The position numbers and the translations under genes are program-made. A stretch of DNA of 64,000 nucleotides from Impatiens glandulifera (lineage: Eukaryota; Streptophyta; Magnoliopsida; Ericales; Balsaminaceae): assembly GCF_907164915.1 (NCBI RefSeq), contig NC_061863.1:7866340-7930339 (forward strand), read 5' to 3'. Shown piece after piece: positions 22,578 to 36,572 of this stretch. The stretch's first letter is position 1, and each line of letters opens with the position of its first letter. Below the pieces are notes generated by a model, which ran no database searches, was not told where the DNA came from, and was given only the letters and a program-made list of their open reading frames with translations.

Positions 22578-23747
22578 TTATCTTGGGTGCTCTGTGGGAG
22601 TGTATGACCTTAGGCGGCTGCCTTGTTGGTCGTAATATTTTCCTAAATTTTAAAAATAAATTACATTTAAATTTAAATTATATGTATATATGTAAAAGAT
22701 ATAATTGTATTTTTGAAGGGAATTTATGGATAATAACCCTAATAATTAAGGTTAAGTGTTCGCAAGAAATTATTTATTGAAGATGGTATAATCAGTTAAT
22801 GTTTAATTAAATTGTATAAATGGTTTTTATTAATATGAATAAAAAAAGAATATAAAATATATTAATAACTTTTATTTTTATTATTTTAATTTTCTGTGAT
22901 CTTAATCTTTGTTTTATAAATATTTCATTTTCAATTTATTTGAAAAAAAAGGAAGAAGAATAAATATAAGGGAGCTGTCTTTCAAATAGATATGTTTTTT
23001 TGTACTCACATCTCAATTCACTTTCATTTTGTTATATATTATAATTTGTAACAAATTTATTATGATTTTATTCTTGAACACCTACATATATTCTTAAGTT
23101 TTCATTTTCATTCAAATTAATTAAAGTCATTTATATTGTCTAATTTATACCTTTATAACATCAATTTACTAGAGAAAAACATTTCTTTAAGTAACAATTC
23201 CATATTTAATGCATTGTAAAACTAACCACACAAAAAATTCTCTATATCTTAAATTATATATTCCAAATTCTCCTCAATAGAAACCATTCCTTTTGCACAT
23301 TTCATATTTCCCAATAAAACTATCCAACATGTACAAATAAAGTTGGTTAAAAAAAAAACTTAGATTCTAGTTCAATAAATAGAATTCACCATGAGTCATT
23401 GCTAGCATTTCCTTCACAACTAAGGAGTTGTGAATCAAGGCTAAGTCCAAAGATAAAAAAAATTAAAATATTCGTTACCTTATATCTATTTTAGGCGACA
23501 TCTCAATCAAAGGGAGCAAAATAAATTCAATCTAATTTGGTATATGTTATATCAATTCTTAACAAATGGAGAGGAAATCAACACATGTTAGATTCCCTTA
23601 GACGAAATTGTGGAGCAAGATTAAATATGGAATCAATGCTTAAGAGAAAAAGGTATTTAACCTTATTAGCAAGTGTTGTTTGTGCAACTAAAAAAATGTT
23701 TGAATAGTTTTTTTATTTGAATTATGATGTAGTTGTGGAATTTGACT

Positions 23748-23752
<5 letters not shown>

Positions 23753-23815
<63 letters not shown>
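23753..23815. repeat. (AT)n microsatellite
   Basis: About 31 uninterrupted AT dinucleotides. Confidence 0.95.
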
Positions 23816-23818
<3 letters not shown>

Positions 23819-25104
23819 TTATAAATTAAAAAATATTTTTATAACATTCAATATTTATGTTTCTCCCATAAATTATAGATTAAAACAAAGACAGAAGAAT
23901 ATCTATTTGATAAAACAAAAAATACATATTATTTATGAAATTTGTAATCGGAGTTTATCTTTATGGATAGTGACCTTACAATCATAACTCTTTTAAAATA
24001 AACTATTTTATTATATATATTTTTGTGAGAACGCTGAATTTCGTTTCTTTTTTAGAGTGTGACTAATCGTCGTAGATTAATCATATAGTTTGCAAACACA
24101 CTTATTAAGTGATGCGGAAAATTTTGTTAATTTTAATTGTAGATCAAAGATTAAAATAATAAATCACCGCCACACTTTTTTTTGGATTGGTATGTAAGGC
24201 CAATCCTAAAACTTGAAATTACTACTTTAATAATGTTATTATAACTGATCTAAATACAAAACTTTTTATATAATATTATATATTTTTCAATATAACATCT
24301 AAATTAAATAAAAAAATATAAATAATGTTTTTTTTTTTTTTTTTTTTGGGGTCTAGACACCCCAATTTTCAAAACCTCCACATATGTTATGTCATCAAGT
24401 ATAATATGTTGGTAAATTGTTTAACTACCCATAGTTATAGAGTTTTAGTGAGAAATCAACATGAAAATTTTGCTTTCTTAATCAAACAAATTCTCTCTAT
24501 TTAAACTAATATATATATATATATATATTTTGATTCTTTTGTTTTTTTAAAATAATTTATTAATTTAATTTAAACTTTTGAATATTTAAATATGAAAGCC
24601 TAATTAACCGAGAAACATGCATACCCTCTAATTATTGATGCATTTCACCTTAAATTTTTTATTTTCTAAAAATATGTCTCATCACAATAATTGTATCGAT
24701 GATATGCTAGCTAGTCTCTTGTTGAAGCTATTTAAATAAAAGAAATATTATTTCATAGAACTATTATCATGAATTAATTACAAAATTAACAACAAAACCA
24801 AACACAAGGATGGAAATTTTAAGACATGGCAAGGTTTGGATTGACAAGGCACTTATTAACATTTTTTTTTTTAAATTACTAATTTTGAACACTATTCAAT
24901 CTCTATATAGAAAAAAATAAGAAGATATTAAATTAAAGAAAAATAAATATCACTTAGGATACCCATTTTAAACATGACGATAAAAAAAGGAGACAAATTA
25001 TGAGAGTCTATCTTTATTGATTCGTCACCATCTTCATTTCTTTTAATTTATTATCACTTTTTACCTTTAATAAATAACTATGGTTAAAATCCCATCTTCC
25101 ACTC

Positions 25105-25118
25105 TCTATTTATATGCA
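25105..25118 (+). promoter_or_regulatory. Candidate TATA box of the ABCG gene
   Basis: CTCTATTTATATGC lies about 45-50 bp upstream of the ATG at 25159. Its distance implies a very short 5' leader. No other TATA-like site in the last 60 bp is better placed. Confidence 0.35.
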
Positions 25119-25158
25119 TCAAACACATTCCCTCCACTAATATACAAATCAAATAGGA

Positions 25159-28100
25159 ATGGGAAATCCAACTTCCATCGCAAACTCTAATATTTTTCAA
25201 CCCAAACATCCATTCCCCATCATTCTTAAGGTATTTTTAACATTTAATGCTTCTAATACTTAAACAAATTCTAATCTAAACGTTACTAATTGTCTTAATA
25301 TTATTAATTTGCAGTTTGAAGATGTAGTTTACAAAATCGGAACAACCTCCGAAAAAACCATACTTAATCGCCTCACCGGGATGATCTCTCCCGGTGAGCT
25401 TCTCGCCATGCTAGGTCCTTCCGGTAGCGGCAAAACCACCCTCCTAACCGCCTTAGGCGGCCGTCTTCACGGAAATCTCACCGGAAAAATCACATACAAC
25501 GGCCAACTTTATTCCGGGTCAATAAAGAGACGAATCGGATTCGTAGCTCAATTTGATGTTCTTTACCCACATTTAACCGTATTTGAAACCCTCTTATTCA
25601 CAGCCCTCCTTAGACTACCCGAATCCATGACCCGACCCGAGAAAACCCAACATGTGGAACAAGTTATTAATGAACTAGGATTGAACCGGGTACGGTCAAC
25701 TATGATTGGTGGACCGCTTTTTCGAGGGATTTCTGGTGGGGAGAAGAAAAGAGTGAGTTTAGGGCAAGAAATGCTTATAAACCCTAGTTTGTTGCTTTTG
25801 GATGAGCCGACTTCGGGTCTTGACTCGACGACGGCTCAACGGATTATGACGACATTGAAACGGTTGGCGAGCGGTGGTCGGACGGTTGTTACAACCATAC
25901 ATCAACCTTCAAGTAGACTCTATCATATGTTTGATAAAGTTATGCTTTTGTCGGAAGGATGTCCGATTTATTATGGAAGTGGATCAAATGCTCTTGATTA
26001 TTTTTCTTCAATTGGATTCTCTACTTCACTAACGGTTAATCCATCGGATCTTCTACTCGATCTTGCAAATGGTAATTGTTTAAATTCAAGTTTAATTGAA
26101 TATATATAATTAATCATATGTTTCTATTATATCATTTTTTATTTTGGATATTTTTATAATTTCAAATTAAATTATTTTAATAATCTCCCATCAATTTTCT
26201 TAAAAGCTTTCATAATCTTAGTGGAGGTAAATGATGATCACCCACAAAAACAATGGACCCATTTGAATCACTTTTAAGTTTGTTTATGTGAATATATAAG
26301 AAATATAAATAAAAAACTAATCCTTTGTCTAATTAGTTAACTTTAATTCTTAAATGTTTATGTATTTGAATTCAATTTTCAAATGGGATAATTCCATACT
26401 TTTTTTTTTTTAGAACTTTATCTTTTCTGGCAGGAAATTTGGACAAAAAAATATTCGATAAAAATATACTTTAATTTTTTTTTAAATATCTCATTTGAAT
26501 ATTGATTTAGATTGAATAATATTTTCAAACAAAAGTTAATTATTCACATATATTCATAATTTTGATTATGTTTTTTTAGTTCAAATCCAACTCTAAGAGT
26601 TAATTTGTTTTAGAAAATGATTTTAAATTCTTTTTTTAATAAAATGTTATTTATGCATGTTAGGTTACTTTACTATTTATAGTTCTAAAGAAAATAGTAT
26701 AACTTTTTTTTTTAAATAAAATATTTGTTTTAATGTTTATTAATTTGAAGTTTTATCTAATCAATCACACAATTAACTACAATTATATATTAAACAAAGA
26801 TATATTCATTTCCCAAATTAAATTAACTATTTTTGATAAGAATGATATGCAAATTTATTTATTAAACTAAATAAAATAGCATAAAAATTACCTAGGCATT
26901 TAAAGCCATTCACTTTTTCTAGTGCATTTTCTAGTGTTTTATTGTATATGTAAACTAGATATTAATTAGTTCTTTTTTCTAATAAAAGTAAATATACATT
27001 AATTTCCATTCATCACTTTATTAATTAGGGGAGGACATTTCTAATCATTCATACATATAATGATTAGTATTGTAATTATTAAGTAATTATATATTTTTTG
27101 GTCTAGGGATTGGACCAGATTCCAAACAAGGATTTGAGCAAGGGGAGAACTCAGAACAAGAGAAAAAGGAAGTGAGGGATCTTCTTGTTTCTTCTTATGA
27201 GAAGAACATTTTAGTGACATTGAAAGCTGAGCTTTCCATTTCTGATAATATTATTAACCCTAAAGATGCTTCCATAAGTAAGCATCTTTCCTCAATAATC
27301 TCTTTCATATTCTTTATCATTTTTTTTCTAAGAGAAATTAGCCCGATAATTTATAGTCATGACTCCGTTTTCATTCAAAACGCTTTTAAATCTCTATCCT
27401 ATTCTATTTTCATAATTTGTTTTATTTTTTTTGAGTTTTCACTTAAGAATCAGAACGATTCCAAAGTAAAATCCACTTTGAAATTGATAAATGCATTGTT
27501 GTGAAGATTTATAAGATATTGAAATAATTTATCTTATCATATAGTTTTGTTTATTTACTTTGATATAGGAAGCAAAGGAAAATGTGAGGATCAATGGTGC
27601 ACAAGCTGGTGGCATCAATTCAAGGTGCTTGTAATGAGAGGTATTAGAGAAAGAAGATTTGAAGCCTTTAATAGATTAAGAATCTTCCAAGTCATAAGTG
27701 TTGCTGTTCTTGGTGGATTGCTATGGTGGCATACCCCATCTTCCCACCTTCAAGATCGCGTAAGAATATTATATCTATCTCAATTTTATTTTCGCTTTAT
27801 TTTCATATATTTATACAAGTTTAAATCTAAAAAATATCATACATTAGTGGGTTAGTGGTAAAATTTGTCTGACCACCTTATAGACATACTATTTTGGCAC
27901 ATTACAAACACATCATGTAAATCCAAAGAAAATATAATCAATATTTTATGTATTCAACCATTATATCATCATAGTCAATCAAAATACCTTAAATTTATTT
28001 ATTGTTTAAAAAATTATTTTTGTTATATATATTTTGAGTTATTTCAAAATAACTCTACCTGGTTATCTAAATAAGGAATGGGGTTTTCAACAATGAATTT

Positions 28101-28984
28101 AAGATGAAATTTGTAAAAACACTTCAAAGTGAAAATAGTCTTAAGAAAGACAAAATATCTAAGAAAAAGAAATGTCCACATCATTTAAAGTGGGAAATGG
28201 TTAATCATGATGATTATATCACCTTAATTAGTGCTTCAGTATGTTTAATTTATCCATTTGCCATACTTTTGTATGTCAAAATAACTAATTAGGATATTTA
28301 TTTTCAATGGTTAATTTTATGTTAACTCTATATTTGCAGACTGCCATGTTATTCTTCTTCTCCGTCTTTTGGGGATTTTACCCGTTATACAATGCTGTCT
28401 TCACCTTCCCACAAGAACGCGCCATCCTTGTCAAAGAGCGTTCCTCGGGAATGTATAGACTCTCCTCTTACTTCCTAGCCAAGAGCGTCGGCGATCTCCC
28501 ACTTGAACTCGCCCTCCCAACCGCTTTCACCCTCATTCTATACTTCATGGGGGGTCTAAATCCTAAACCACAAGCTTTTTGTTTATCTCTCGTTGTCATT
28601 CTATTCAATGTCCTAGTTTCGCAGAGCCTAGGTCTCGCGTTTGGGGCCATCTTGATGGATGTCAAGAAAGCAACCACCTTGGGGTCGGTCACGACACTCG
28701 TGTTCCTCATCGCTGGAGGTTATTATGTTCAAAAGATACCTCCTTTCATTGCTTGGTTGAAGTATTTGAGTTATAGTTATTATTGTTATAAGTTACTTCT
28801 CGGAGTTCAATACGGGGAAAATGACTATTATGAATGTTCCGAGGGGGTATATTGTCGGGTGGCGGATTTTCCGGCAGTTAAATCGGTTGGTTTGGATGGT
28901 TTTTGGGTCGATGTGGTGGTGATGGCGGCAATGCTGGTTGGGTATCGGCTCATAGCTTATTTGGCGCTTCAAAGGGTGCGTTAA
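25159..28984 (+). CDS. ABCG14: ABCG half-transporter, ABCG14-like
   Basis: Half-size ABC transporter of the plant WBC/ABCG subfamily. Closest in my memory is ABCG14, the plasma-membrane exporter that loads root cytokinins into the xylem. Five exons: 25159-25230, 25315-26071, 27107-27277, 27569-27759, 28340-28984. All introns are GT-AG, phases join, and the product is 611 aa. The ATP-binding domain comes first: Walker A GPSGSGKT at residues 58-65, signature ISGGEKKR at 163-170, Walker B ending [10 protein letters not shown] at 185-194 and H-loop His at about 220. Then a linker with LLVSSYEKN, and a membrane domain with [38 protein letters not shown] and [15 protein letters not shown]. Conserved cysteines occur in the last loop. 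The first exon (24 aa) is chosen because it joins in phase to FEDVVYK. ABCG14 is somewhat longer, so the N-terminus is short. Substrate is inferred from similarity only. Confidence 0.88.
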
Positions 28985-29120
28985 ATATTGCAGATGAGAT
29001 TAAAAAACCATAATAACTATAATTTGAAGCATAAAATTGTGGCATCAAATGATGTAACACTTAGTTACAAATTGAGGATGACAATTAAGACATAGAGTTT
29101 TGTATTTCCTCAATTGAAGG

Positions 29121-29126
29121 AATAAA
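29121..29126 (+). terminator. Probable poly(A) signal of the ABCG gene
   Basis: AATAAA about 137 bp downstream of the TAA, preceded by a TTGTATTT-type element. Confidence 0.5.
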
Positions 29127-29812
29127 GGAAAGAAAAGTAATGAAAGTTATAGATGTGATAAACAAATTACTATTTTAGTATTATTTATGATTTTGAGGTA
29201 TTACTATTTTTGGTAAAGAGCAAAATAAAGAAGCAATAATTCTGAGCAAAATAAAAAGAGCAATAATGATAAATGGTCTTTCTCGAAGAGGGAGAGGCAG
29301 TGGGGGACAAAAAGAGAACAAAATCTATAATAGTATTTTATAATTAAAGAAATAAGTTTTAAATTATTTCGAAATTAAAATATTTGTTTTAATTATGAGA
29401 GTTTGTCTTTAGGTTCATGTTTATTTTGAAGTACATATTTTTTGAAAATAATTTATATTAGGAAAATTAATTAGTTAATTAGGTTATTTCACTCATAATA
29501 TTTTATTAATAAATATTGTAAAATATGAGAAAAGTTTGTTTTACTTATTATATTTTATAAAAATTCGTGCCTAAACAATTAAGGTTATGATTTAGTTCGG
29601 TCGGATTGTAAACTGAAATACAATATTAAACCGTTAATTTAATTTGACAATTTCTCAAAATTTTTGTTATGATTTATTGATTAGTTCGGTTTAGTAGGTT
29701 AATTAGAACATTGTTTGAAAACATTATTGCTAAACAATACAATTATGTCTAAAATTTGTTTAAAAAATAATAAATACTATTATTATGAGAAATATTTAAG
29801 TATAACTATATA

Positions 29813-30381
29813 TAGGGGCGGGTCGTAGGTATGGTATACCTTAATGTTTTATTCATACTTTATACCTTACTTAAAATTTTGATAGGCAAAAAACGCATAC
29901 TTTTACCTTACCTTGATTTCGGTATACAAAAAATTCATACATTTACCTTACCTTTATTTCGGTACGGTATCGGTATTATACTTTTAATACCTAAAAAACA
30001 TATTAACTTTAAAAAAATCAATCTCATCGGTAAGGTAGAGAGACATATATAAAATAATATTTTAATATAATTATATTTTGTTATTATTCAAAAAAATTAT
30101 ATTTTTATAATTAAATTAATATCAAATTTATTTAATTATTTCTTTATAAGTATTATATATATATATATATATTAGCTTATAAATACTATTTCGGTATTTT
30201 GGTATATCTCAATATATCAAAATTTTAAAAATCTCGTACCTTTACCGTATCAATAATTTTGATATCGGTATCATATACACCTTACATCTTTTTCGGTATA
30301 TCTTAAAAATCGATATTTTCGATATATTACGATACAATATTTTCAAATATACTTTTAATATCGGTATTTTTCCTACCCCTA
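29813..30381. mobile_element. hAT MITE with 8-bp target duplication
   Basis: Begins TAGGGGCGGG and ends CCTACCCCTA, giving the TAGGGGYRGG inverted repeat common in plant hAT MITEs. ACTATATA flanks both sides exactly (29805-29812 and 30382-30389), as expected for hAT insertion. The 569-bp interior repeats GGTAT and TCGGTAT-type motifs and is non-coding. Confidence 0.8.
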
Positions 30382-31186
30382 ACTATATATTGTAACCAAA
30401 TTATATATTTAAAAAAAAAATTAACTTTAATCATGAGCGGTTAACCAACGTTGGTAGGTCGTTTTGACGGTTTCATCGTTACTAAATCGACCAATCAAAC
30501 AACTGAGTTCGGTTTAACGATTTATTAACCTTCGATTATTCGGTCTGGTCAATTAAGTTGGTTTTCGATTCAATTTAGGCAATTTTATTAATTTATTTAC
30601 ACTCTCTTGGAAAATTGCTTTTGCTTTAAAACGAGTCTTTGATTGTCAGTTATTAAGTTCTTAAATTATGTATTCAATTTTGCATATACCTAGATTCACA
30701 TTCATGGCTAAAATCAAAATATATATATTAATACATTATTGGGTTTAGCAAAAATTATAAGTAATTTAAACTAATTAGTAGTGCATTTTGAAATAGTAAA
30801 ATGAGATTGGATGTAAGTTAGTTTTAGTAAAATGAACATGCATGTATTATTTAAAATATTATAAAGAATATAATAAATATATTGTATTAGTAATTGAAAT
30901 AATTAGATAGAATAAGTTGCTGCTAATTAATGCCATTTATTATTCATGCTAAAAATAATTATTTATTTTATTATTATTACTATTATTTATTAAGTTAAGG
31001 AACTATTACCATCTCATCTAAACCTAATAGGTTTTTTTTTTTATGAAAATTGAATTGGTAACTATATCTCTTCAAATTTAATTTTAGTTAATTAGATTTT
31101 GAATAACTTAAAATTAATAGATATTATTTCTTATCTACACATTTAATAGTTGACATGCAATGTCGTGGTATATGGTAGAGTTACTA

Positions 31187-31327
31187 ATGAGTCAAGCCGC
31201 TCGTGATCTCGGTCAAAACTCAACTTGAGTTTGACTTTGATCGAGTTCGAGTTCGAGTCTGAGTCGGCTCGTTTAATATTCGAGTCAAGCTCGACTCATA
31301 TAATACTTGTTTGATGGTTTGTCAAAC
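31187..31327. mobile_element. Relic of a GAGTCGAG-rich plant repeat
   Basis: Short stretch with repeated CGAGTTCGAG, GAGTCGGCTCGTTTAA and CAAGCTCGACTCA motifs, a composition typical of a widespread non-autonomous plant DNA transposon. Ends are not clear. Confidence 0.4.
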
Positions 31328-32736
31328 TTTTTATCCTGATAATATATATATATATATATATAATATATTTATTTATTTTAATATTAAGACTTAAAATTTA
31401 AAACAAATATATTTTTCTTCATTTTTTCTTCAAAGGCAGGTCGACAATTCACATTATTAATCTTATGGCCAAAATGTTAAAAAATAAAATCCTAATTTCA
31501 TTAATGCATAATACATAATCTTATATACATGACTTTTCATCTTTACTATTTCTCTCCTTTATTCACAAGAGTTACTTCAAATTTCTTTATATTATTTCTC
31601 ACTTACACTATTTCTCCACTCATTCACAAGATTGCTTCATTTCTTCGTAGTGTCTCTCATTTATTATATATCAATAAAAAAAAGAATCTCACAAAATTTT
31701 TTTATCAATGTGCTTACCATATTATATAATTTATGGCATGGAAAAATAATCTAATTAATCTTCATTACTCATTACTCAACAAAAGCATCTGCTTCCAAGA
31801 AAATGATATAATACATAATAAAAGGATCTAAAATTTAGATGTTGAAACAAAAAAACCGATCATTTCATTCATTTATAGGATCATAAGAAAATGATATAAT
31901 ACATAATAAAATGATCAAACATAAAATATCATCAACTTTATTCCATGTGTATTACCTTTATTTTAAAATTATTTGAAAGAGTAAATGCATACAAAGGCTC
32001 CCTTCTAAAGTTGGATAATTGGGCCTAGCCACAAAACTGCACAATGCGATTAGCCCAATAAAGCCAATTGTATTTGTAAATACAGTTGTTCTTAAACGGA
32101 AGAGAACAAAATAGAAATTATTTTAAAATGAAAACAAAAGTTTTCGTGTATTTTCTCATTTCGAGCTATGCCATTTATTTTTTCTATTTCTATATCATTT
32201 TTTTTTTGCCATTCATTCAAGGTAGTTCTTGAGATTTTCAATTCACATCTCTTCTCTTTAGTTCCTTTAATCAATTTAAATAAATCCTTAAAAAAAAGTC
32301 CGAATTTGAAGTTCAATTTTGAATTCTCTTTATTTTATGATTTGATTTAGGTCTGATTTCAGAATAAATTGATCCCAGAGAAGAAAATGAAAGCGTTAAG
32401 GAAATCATATAAATTTAAAATTACATATCATAACTCGATAAAGTAAAAACAATATTCTCAATAATACTATAAAGATGTATTATATTATCAATAATCTCAT
32501 AATATAATATCTTTTTTTATTTATTTCTTATGCATTGTAGTACACTTATTTTGTACCTATAGTACTTTTTATAATAATAAAATGATATTTTCTAATGAAA
32601 ATAAATAAAAATGTTTGCACTAACTACTCTTAACCATGAAACAAATTAAACAGGATAGTTGGGTGATTCGCTCGTAAAGTGAAAGTGACAAGTTATTTCC
32701 TATTTTTAATTAACAAAAAGGCATCTAAGATACCTT

Positions 32737-33014
32737 GGGCTGGTTTGATGGTTTATTTTTTTGATTTGGTTTAGGTTTTAAAAAAAAAAAACTTGTTTGA
32801 TTAAAAGTATTAAAATTTGGGTTTTTATTTTAATTTTACCAAATAACTCTTTATCTCTTTACATTTTTATTTAATAAATAATTTATATTAAAATAAAGTA
32901 AGAGCTAATTTTAGTATTTTAATAAATAAATAGATTGATTAATATGTGATATGATTGTTAGGTTTTGAGATAAAAACCTAATTTTATACCAATAAGCAAA
33001 GATTAAACAAGCCC
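32737..33014. mobile_element. Small MITE, superfamily uncertain
   Basis: Left end GGGCTGGTTTGATGG; right end on the minus strand GGGCTTGTTTAATC. The flanking triplets are CTT and TTT, so the target duplication is imperfect. The interior is non-coding and AT-rich. Confidence 0.5.
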
Positions 33015-36000
33015 TTTCTTTTAAAGTTTTTTTTTTCTTTCTTAAATCATTCATTTTTCATAATACATAACTCACTTTAAAAAAAAAAAACTTATAAACA
33101 AATCAGATATTGGGGGCATGGGCAAGGGACCCAAATAATTAAACAAATGGGTTTTGAAGTTTAAAAATGAAATTAAAGATAGATACCCTTATAAACAATT
33201 ATATATAGTACTATTGTACAAAATTGATTCTTGCTTCCATATATTGTAATTAATTAATGATGTTTCAATTTATTTATTTATTTTGTCTTTTTGAGTGAAT
33301 CTCACATGATACTTAGAACAAGCACTATAACTGGACTGGGATTGGCCAAGATCAAAAAAGAAGATTTTTTTCCTTCAACATATTGGTCTAAGGAATAAAT
33401 CTAGTTACTAGGTTTAGAAACTAGAGTTTCCTTAAACAAAAAAAGTGCATGTTGACTCAACAATGTCTTTTTAGTCTCTATTTCACTTTTGTTTGAGAGG
33501 GAGAAAATGCTCTTTTTTATATTATTTTTAATTGTAAACATTGTTATTAATTTATAACTAACATTTTACAAGTCATGAGAATAAACTCAAAACAAAAGGT
33601 TAATAGACTCAATTGACCTTAAGCTTCAAAGTATTTATTTATATAAACTAAAGTCTATCTGGATTTAAAGATTTTTTTGACAAGTCTATCATGTCTAAAG
33701 CATGGTATTGGTTACTCTCATGAAAAAAATATACTACAAATAGTTTAGGCAACAACAAATATTATTATCTCAATCATGTTTAACTCTAAAATATACCCAT
33801 AAACATATTATAGTTCGCTAGCTTCATTATATTATCATGTTTTAATATGATATTATCGTGGTAGGGGAGAATTTATGTTAGGGCTAAGATTAGCTTAAAC
33901 TCACGTTAATTTTTTTTTAAAAGATAGAAAGTAATATAAACTCCTAATTTCTTTTTTTTTCAAGTTAATTCATTATTTACTATTTGTTAATCTAATTTTC
34001 ATAAAAAAATGTTAAACTCACATTCATCCACCTCTTGTATCCGTAAATTTCCTTTTATTTTCTTAGTCCACTCAACTCTAATTTCTGGATTCGTCCTTAA
34101 TAACCTTGACTCGCTCATTTCTTCATGTCCTAGTTTACACACGGGCAAAGTTTTCGGGCCTCTCTTTTAGCCTAGGATTTGGTGAGATTTTCCTAGGTGC
34201 TTTCAATGATCTAATTAATTTGTAAACGTGAGATAATTTCTTTTTGTAAATTAAACTAAAAGATTACCATGATCATTCTTTTACCATAAATGCAACACCA
34301 AGAGCTTTTTTTGGATATTGGTTTTTTCGTTTTCGTTTTAATAGTTTAAAAAAAAAATTGTTTGATGTTATTTGGATTTTTAGTTGATTTAATTAACTAA
34401 AATATCATTGTATTTAAAATTTAAATTTAATATAAATAAAATAAGAATATTTTAGTGGATAAGATGTGTATTTGATTGTTAGAATTAGTAAACATGAGAA
34501 ATAGAAATTTTATATAAAAAAAAAACTTATGAAAAATTAAAAAATTCTCAAATCAAACCAATGTTATTTTTTCGGATGGGGGTTAAAAAAATTGAATATT
34601 TAAAAAGCAATAATTGGTAATGATTTTGAGAATGTGAGCTTTTTTTATAAAAATACTTAAGTTATTAATATATAAAAATAAAATAAAAATAAAAATATTT
34701 TGATATTTTGATTAATGAATTGAATGTAACAATAGATAGAAAAGAGTAAAATAATTTCTTTAAATTTGGTTATTTAAATAATTCAACCCGAAATGGCGTT
34801 AACCTTAATAATTAGAATTTATTAACCATATTGTTGCAACATGGATATATTAAAAGTTCCAACTTCCAAGAGGAAAAAAATGTCTTTTCAAGTATACACA
34901 GAGAGGTGACTCATAGTTCCAATATGGATATAATAAAAGTGCATAATCTGTCCAAATTTCTCCATCCGAAAGGATAGAAAAAGATGGTATATATATATAT
35001 ATATATATTCTGAATATTAAAACTCTAGTTGTATTGACATAATGTATATCAAAAGCTTGAAGTTCACGATGTTAGTGATATCAGCCACTGTGGAAATAAA
35101 TTGTTTTTTTTATATATGTTCTTCCAATACATTAAATAAACACTTAACAACACAAGTTCATGTCTTCACCAATGGATTTCTTGTGTTGTTCGGTTGTTCC
35201 ATTGGGGCAGGAATAAGAGATTAGCCCTCTTAGTTACGATTTTATCGTTTTTATGAATTGATCAAAATCACACCATTTAATTTTCACCCAACATATTCTC
35301 CGAAATTTTGAAGGTCAAAATAATCAAATTATAGATGCGGTAGCTTGATCTTTTGAATCCACTAGGATAGTTAATGTGAAAAGAGTGTTATTTTTTTAGA
35401 TTAAAAATTTCATATTTTGATCATCATTAAGAACACTCAAAATTGAAGGTGATAAGTCATTTGAATTTCCCAATATAATAAACTCTCAATTTTTGTAGAA
35501 AAAAAAACTAAGGATGGTTTTATTTTTTTCTTCCAATCATCCCCATGTTTTGCTTATCTTCCTTGTTGTGATTTTGGTTGTATTGTGTGTAAACTTGCAA
35601 AACTTAAGTTGAGATATTACTTTATTTTATAATACAAGTAGCTAGGGAAGTTTATAAAATATATATATAATTTGTACCTCTTTAAAATGTCTTATCATGT
35701 AAAACTAAATAATGGGATTCCTCATTGAGTCTTGTCTCGTGGTGGGAAGAATAATAATAGAAAAGGGAGGTAAAGACTATTAATGATTGAATATATAATA
35801 ACAATATTTAATCTATTAAGCTATATATAACTATTATTTTTTTTGTATTGATAAGAAAGTTGTTTGTCCAGCTTAATTACTCTAAACCCTAATTAGTAGA
35901 ATACTAATAAATCCCTATATATATATATATATGATAATGCCTTTCTCAACTTCGGTGGTGGAAGAGCATTCGACAACTTAAGGATTAAAAGATAAGATCT

Positions 36001-36299
36001 TGAACGCTAAAATATGTAATTCAAATCAAATTATGCCGTGAGTGATGTAATCTATTCGATATATATAAGAAGAATATTATAATGATTGATTTACTAACAC
36101 ATGATGTCTAATATTATTGACCTAAGCTAATAAGGAAAAAATAAGAATAAATTCCTAATAAGTAGAATAAGAATAATCCTTATTAAGTAGGTATATAATC
36201 TAAATATACTTCAATGATCTTTTCAAGCTTATGATGGAAAAGCATTAGAAAACTTGTCACTAAATCAACCAGGGGTAGAAGACATGTAATTGTAGTTTG

Positions 36300-36572
36300 G
36301 GTAGAGTTGTGGAGCTTACCCTTCTAATCAATTATATAAAAGTTAATTAAAATTTATTTAGTTTGTGTTTGGGGATTGAGCTTAGGCTTGATTGACCAAG
36401 AATTATTTATATTTTATTACCTTAACGTTTATCATATAAATGTGTTAGGAATTTTTTAGAGATAAAGTGTTAGGAAAAATCACTATAAATATGTGTCTTT
36501 TTATATTCTTATTTTCTTATATTTTTGTAGATCGTTTCAATCGTGTTAGATTTTGAGATTCAAATCCTAACA
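36300..36572 (+). repeat. 5' LTR of copia element A
   Basis: Aligns with the 3' LTR but is about 100 bp shorter, missing the part that in the others contains GTGGACGTAGCTC-like sequence. It ends in CAAATCCTAACA. Its first bases (GGTAGAGTTGTGG) have diverged from the TGTTG start. Confidence 0.8.

Larger units (their letters stand above)
19163..25107. other. AT-rich intergenic DNA upstream of the ABCG gene
   Basis: No gene is recognised. It holds a dispersed repeat at 20241-20503, a Tourist-like MITE at 22214-22577, a 63-bp AT run at 23753-23815 and a poly(T) tract of about 20 near 24328-24347. The rest is low-complexity AT-rich sequence. Confidence 0.6.
29127..36294. other. Intergenic DNA with scattered MITEs
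   Basis: No gene is recognised. It contains a hAT MITE (29813-30381) set in TTCGGTT-rich sequence that looks like another degraded element (about 29580-30600), a GAGTCGAG-rich repeat relic (31187-31327), a MITE (32737-33014) and AT runs near 31341-31362, 34988-35008 and 35918-35932. Confidence 0.6.

Noticed and set aside
23733..23987. Open frame with long Tyr-Ile repeats
   Set aside because: Pure translation of the AT microsatellite. The same applies to the minus-strand frame at 51224-51412.
27841..27880. tRNA/SINE-like AGTGGGTTAGTGGTAAAATT in an ABCG intron
   Set aside because: Resembles box A only; no box B follows at the needed distance.
28468..28776. Minus-strand and alternative-frame ORFs over the last ABCG exon
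   Set aside because: Shadows of the transporter reading frame, which has full motif and splice support.
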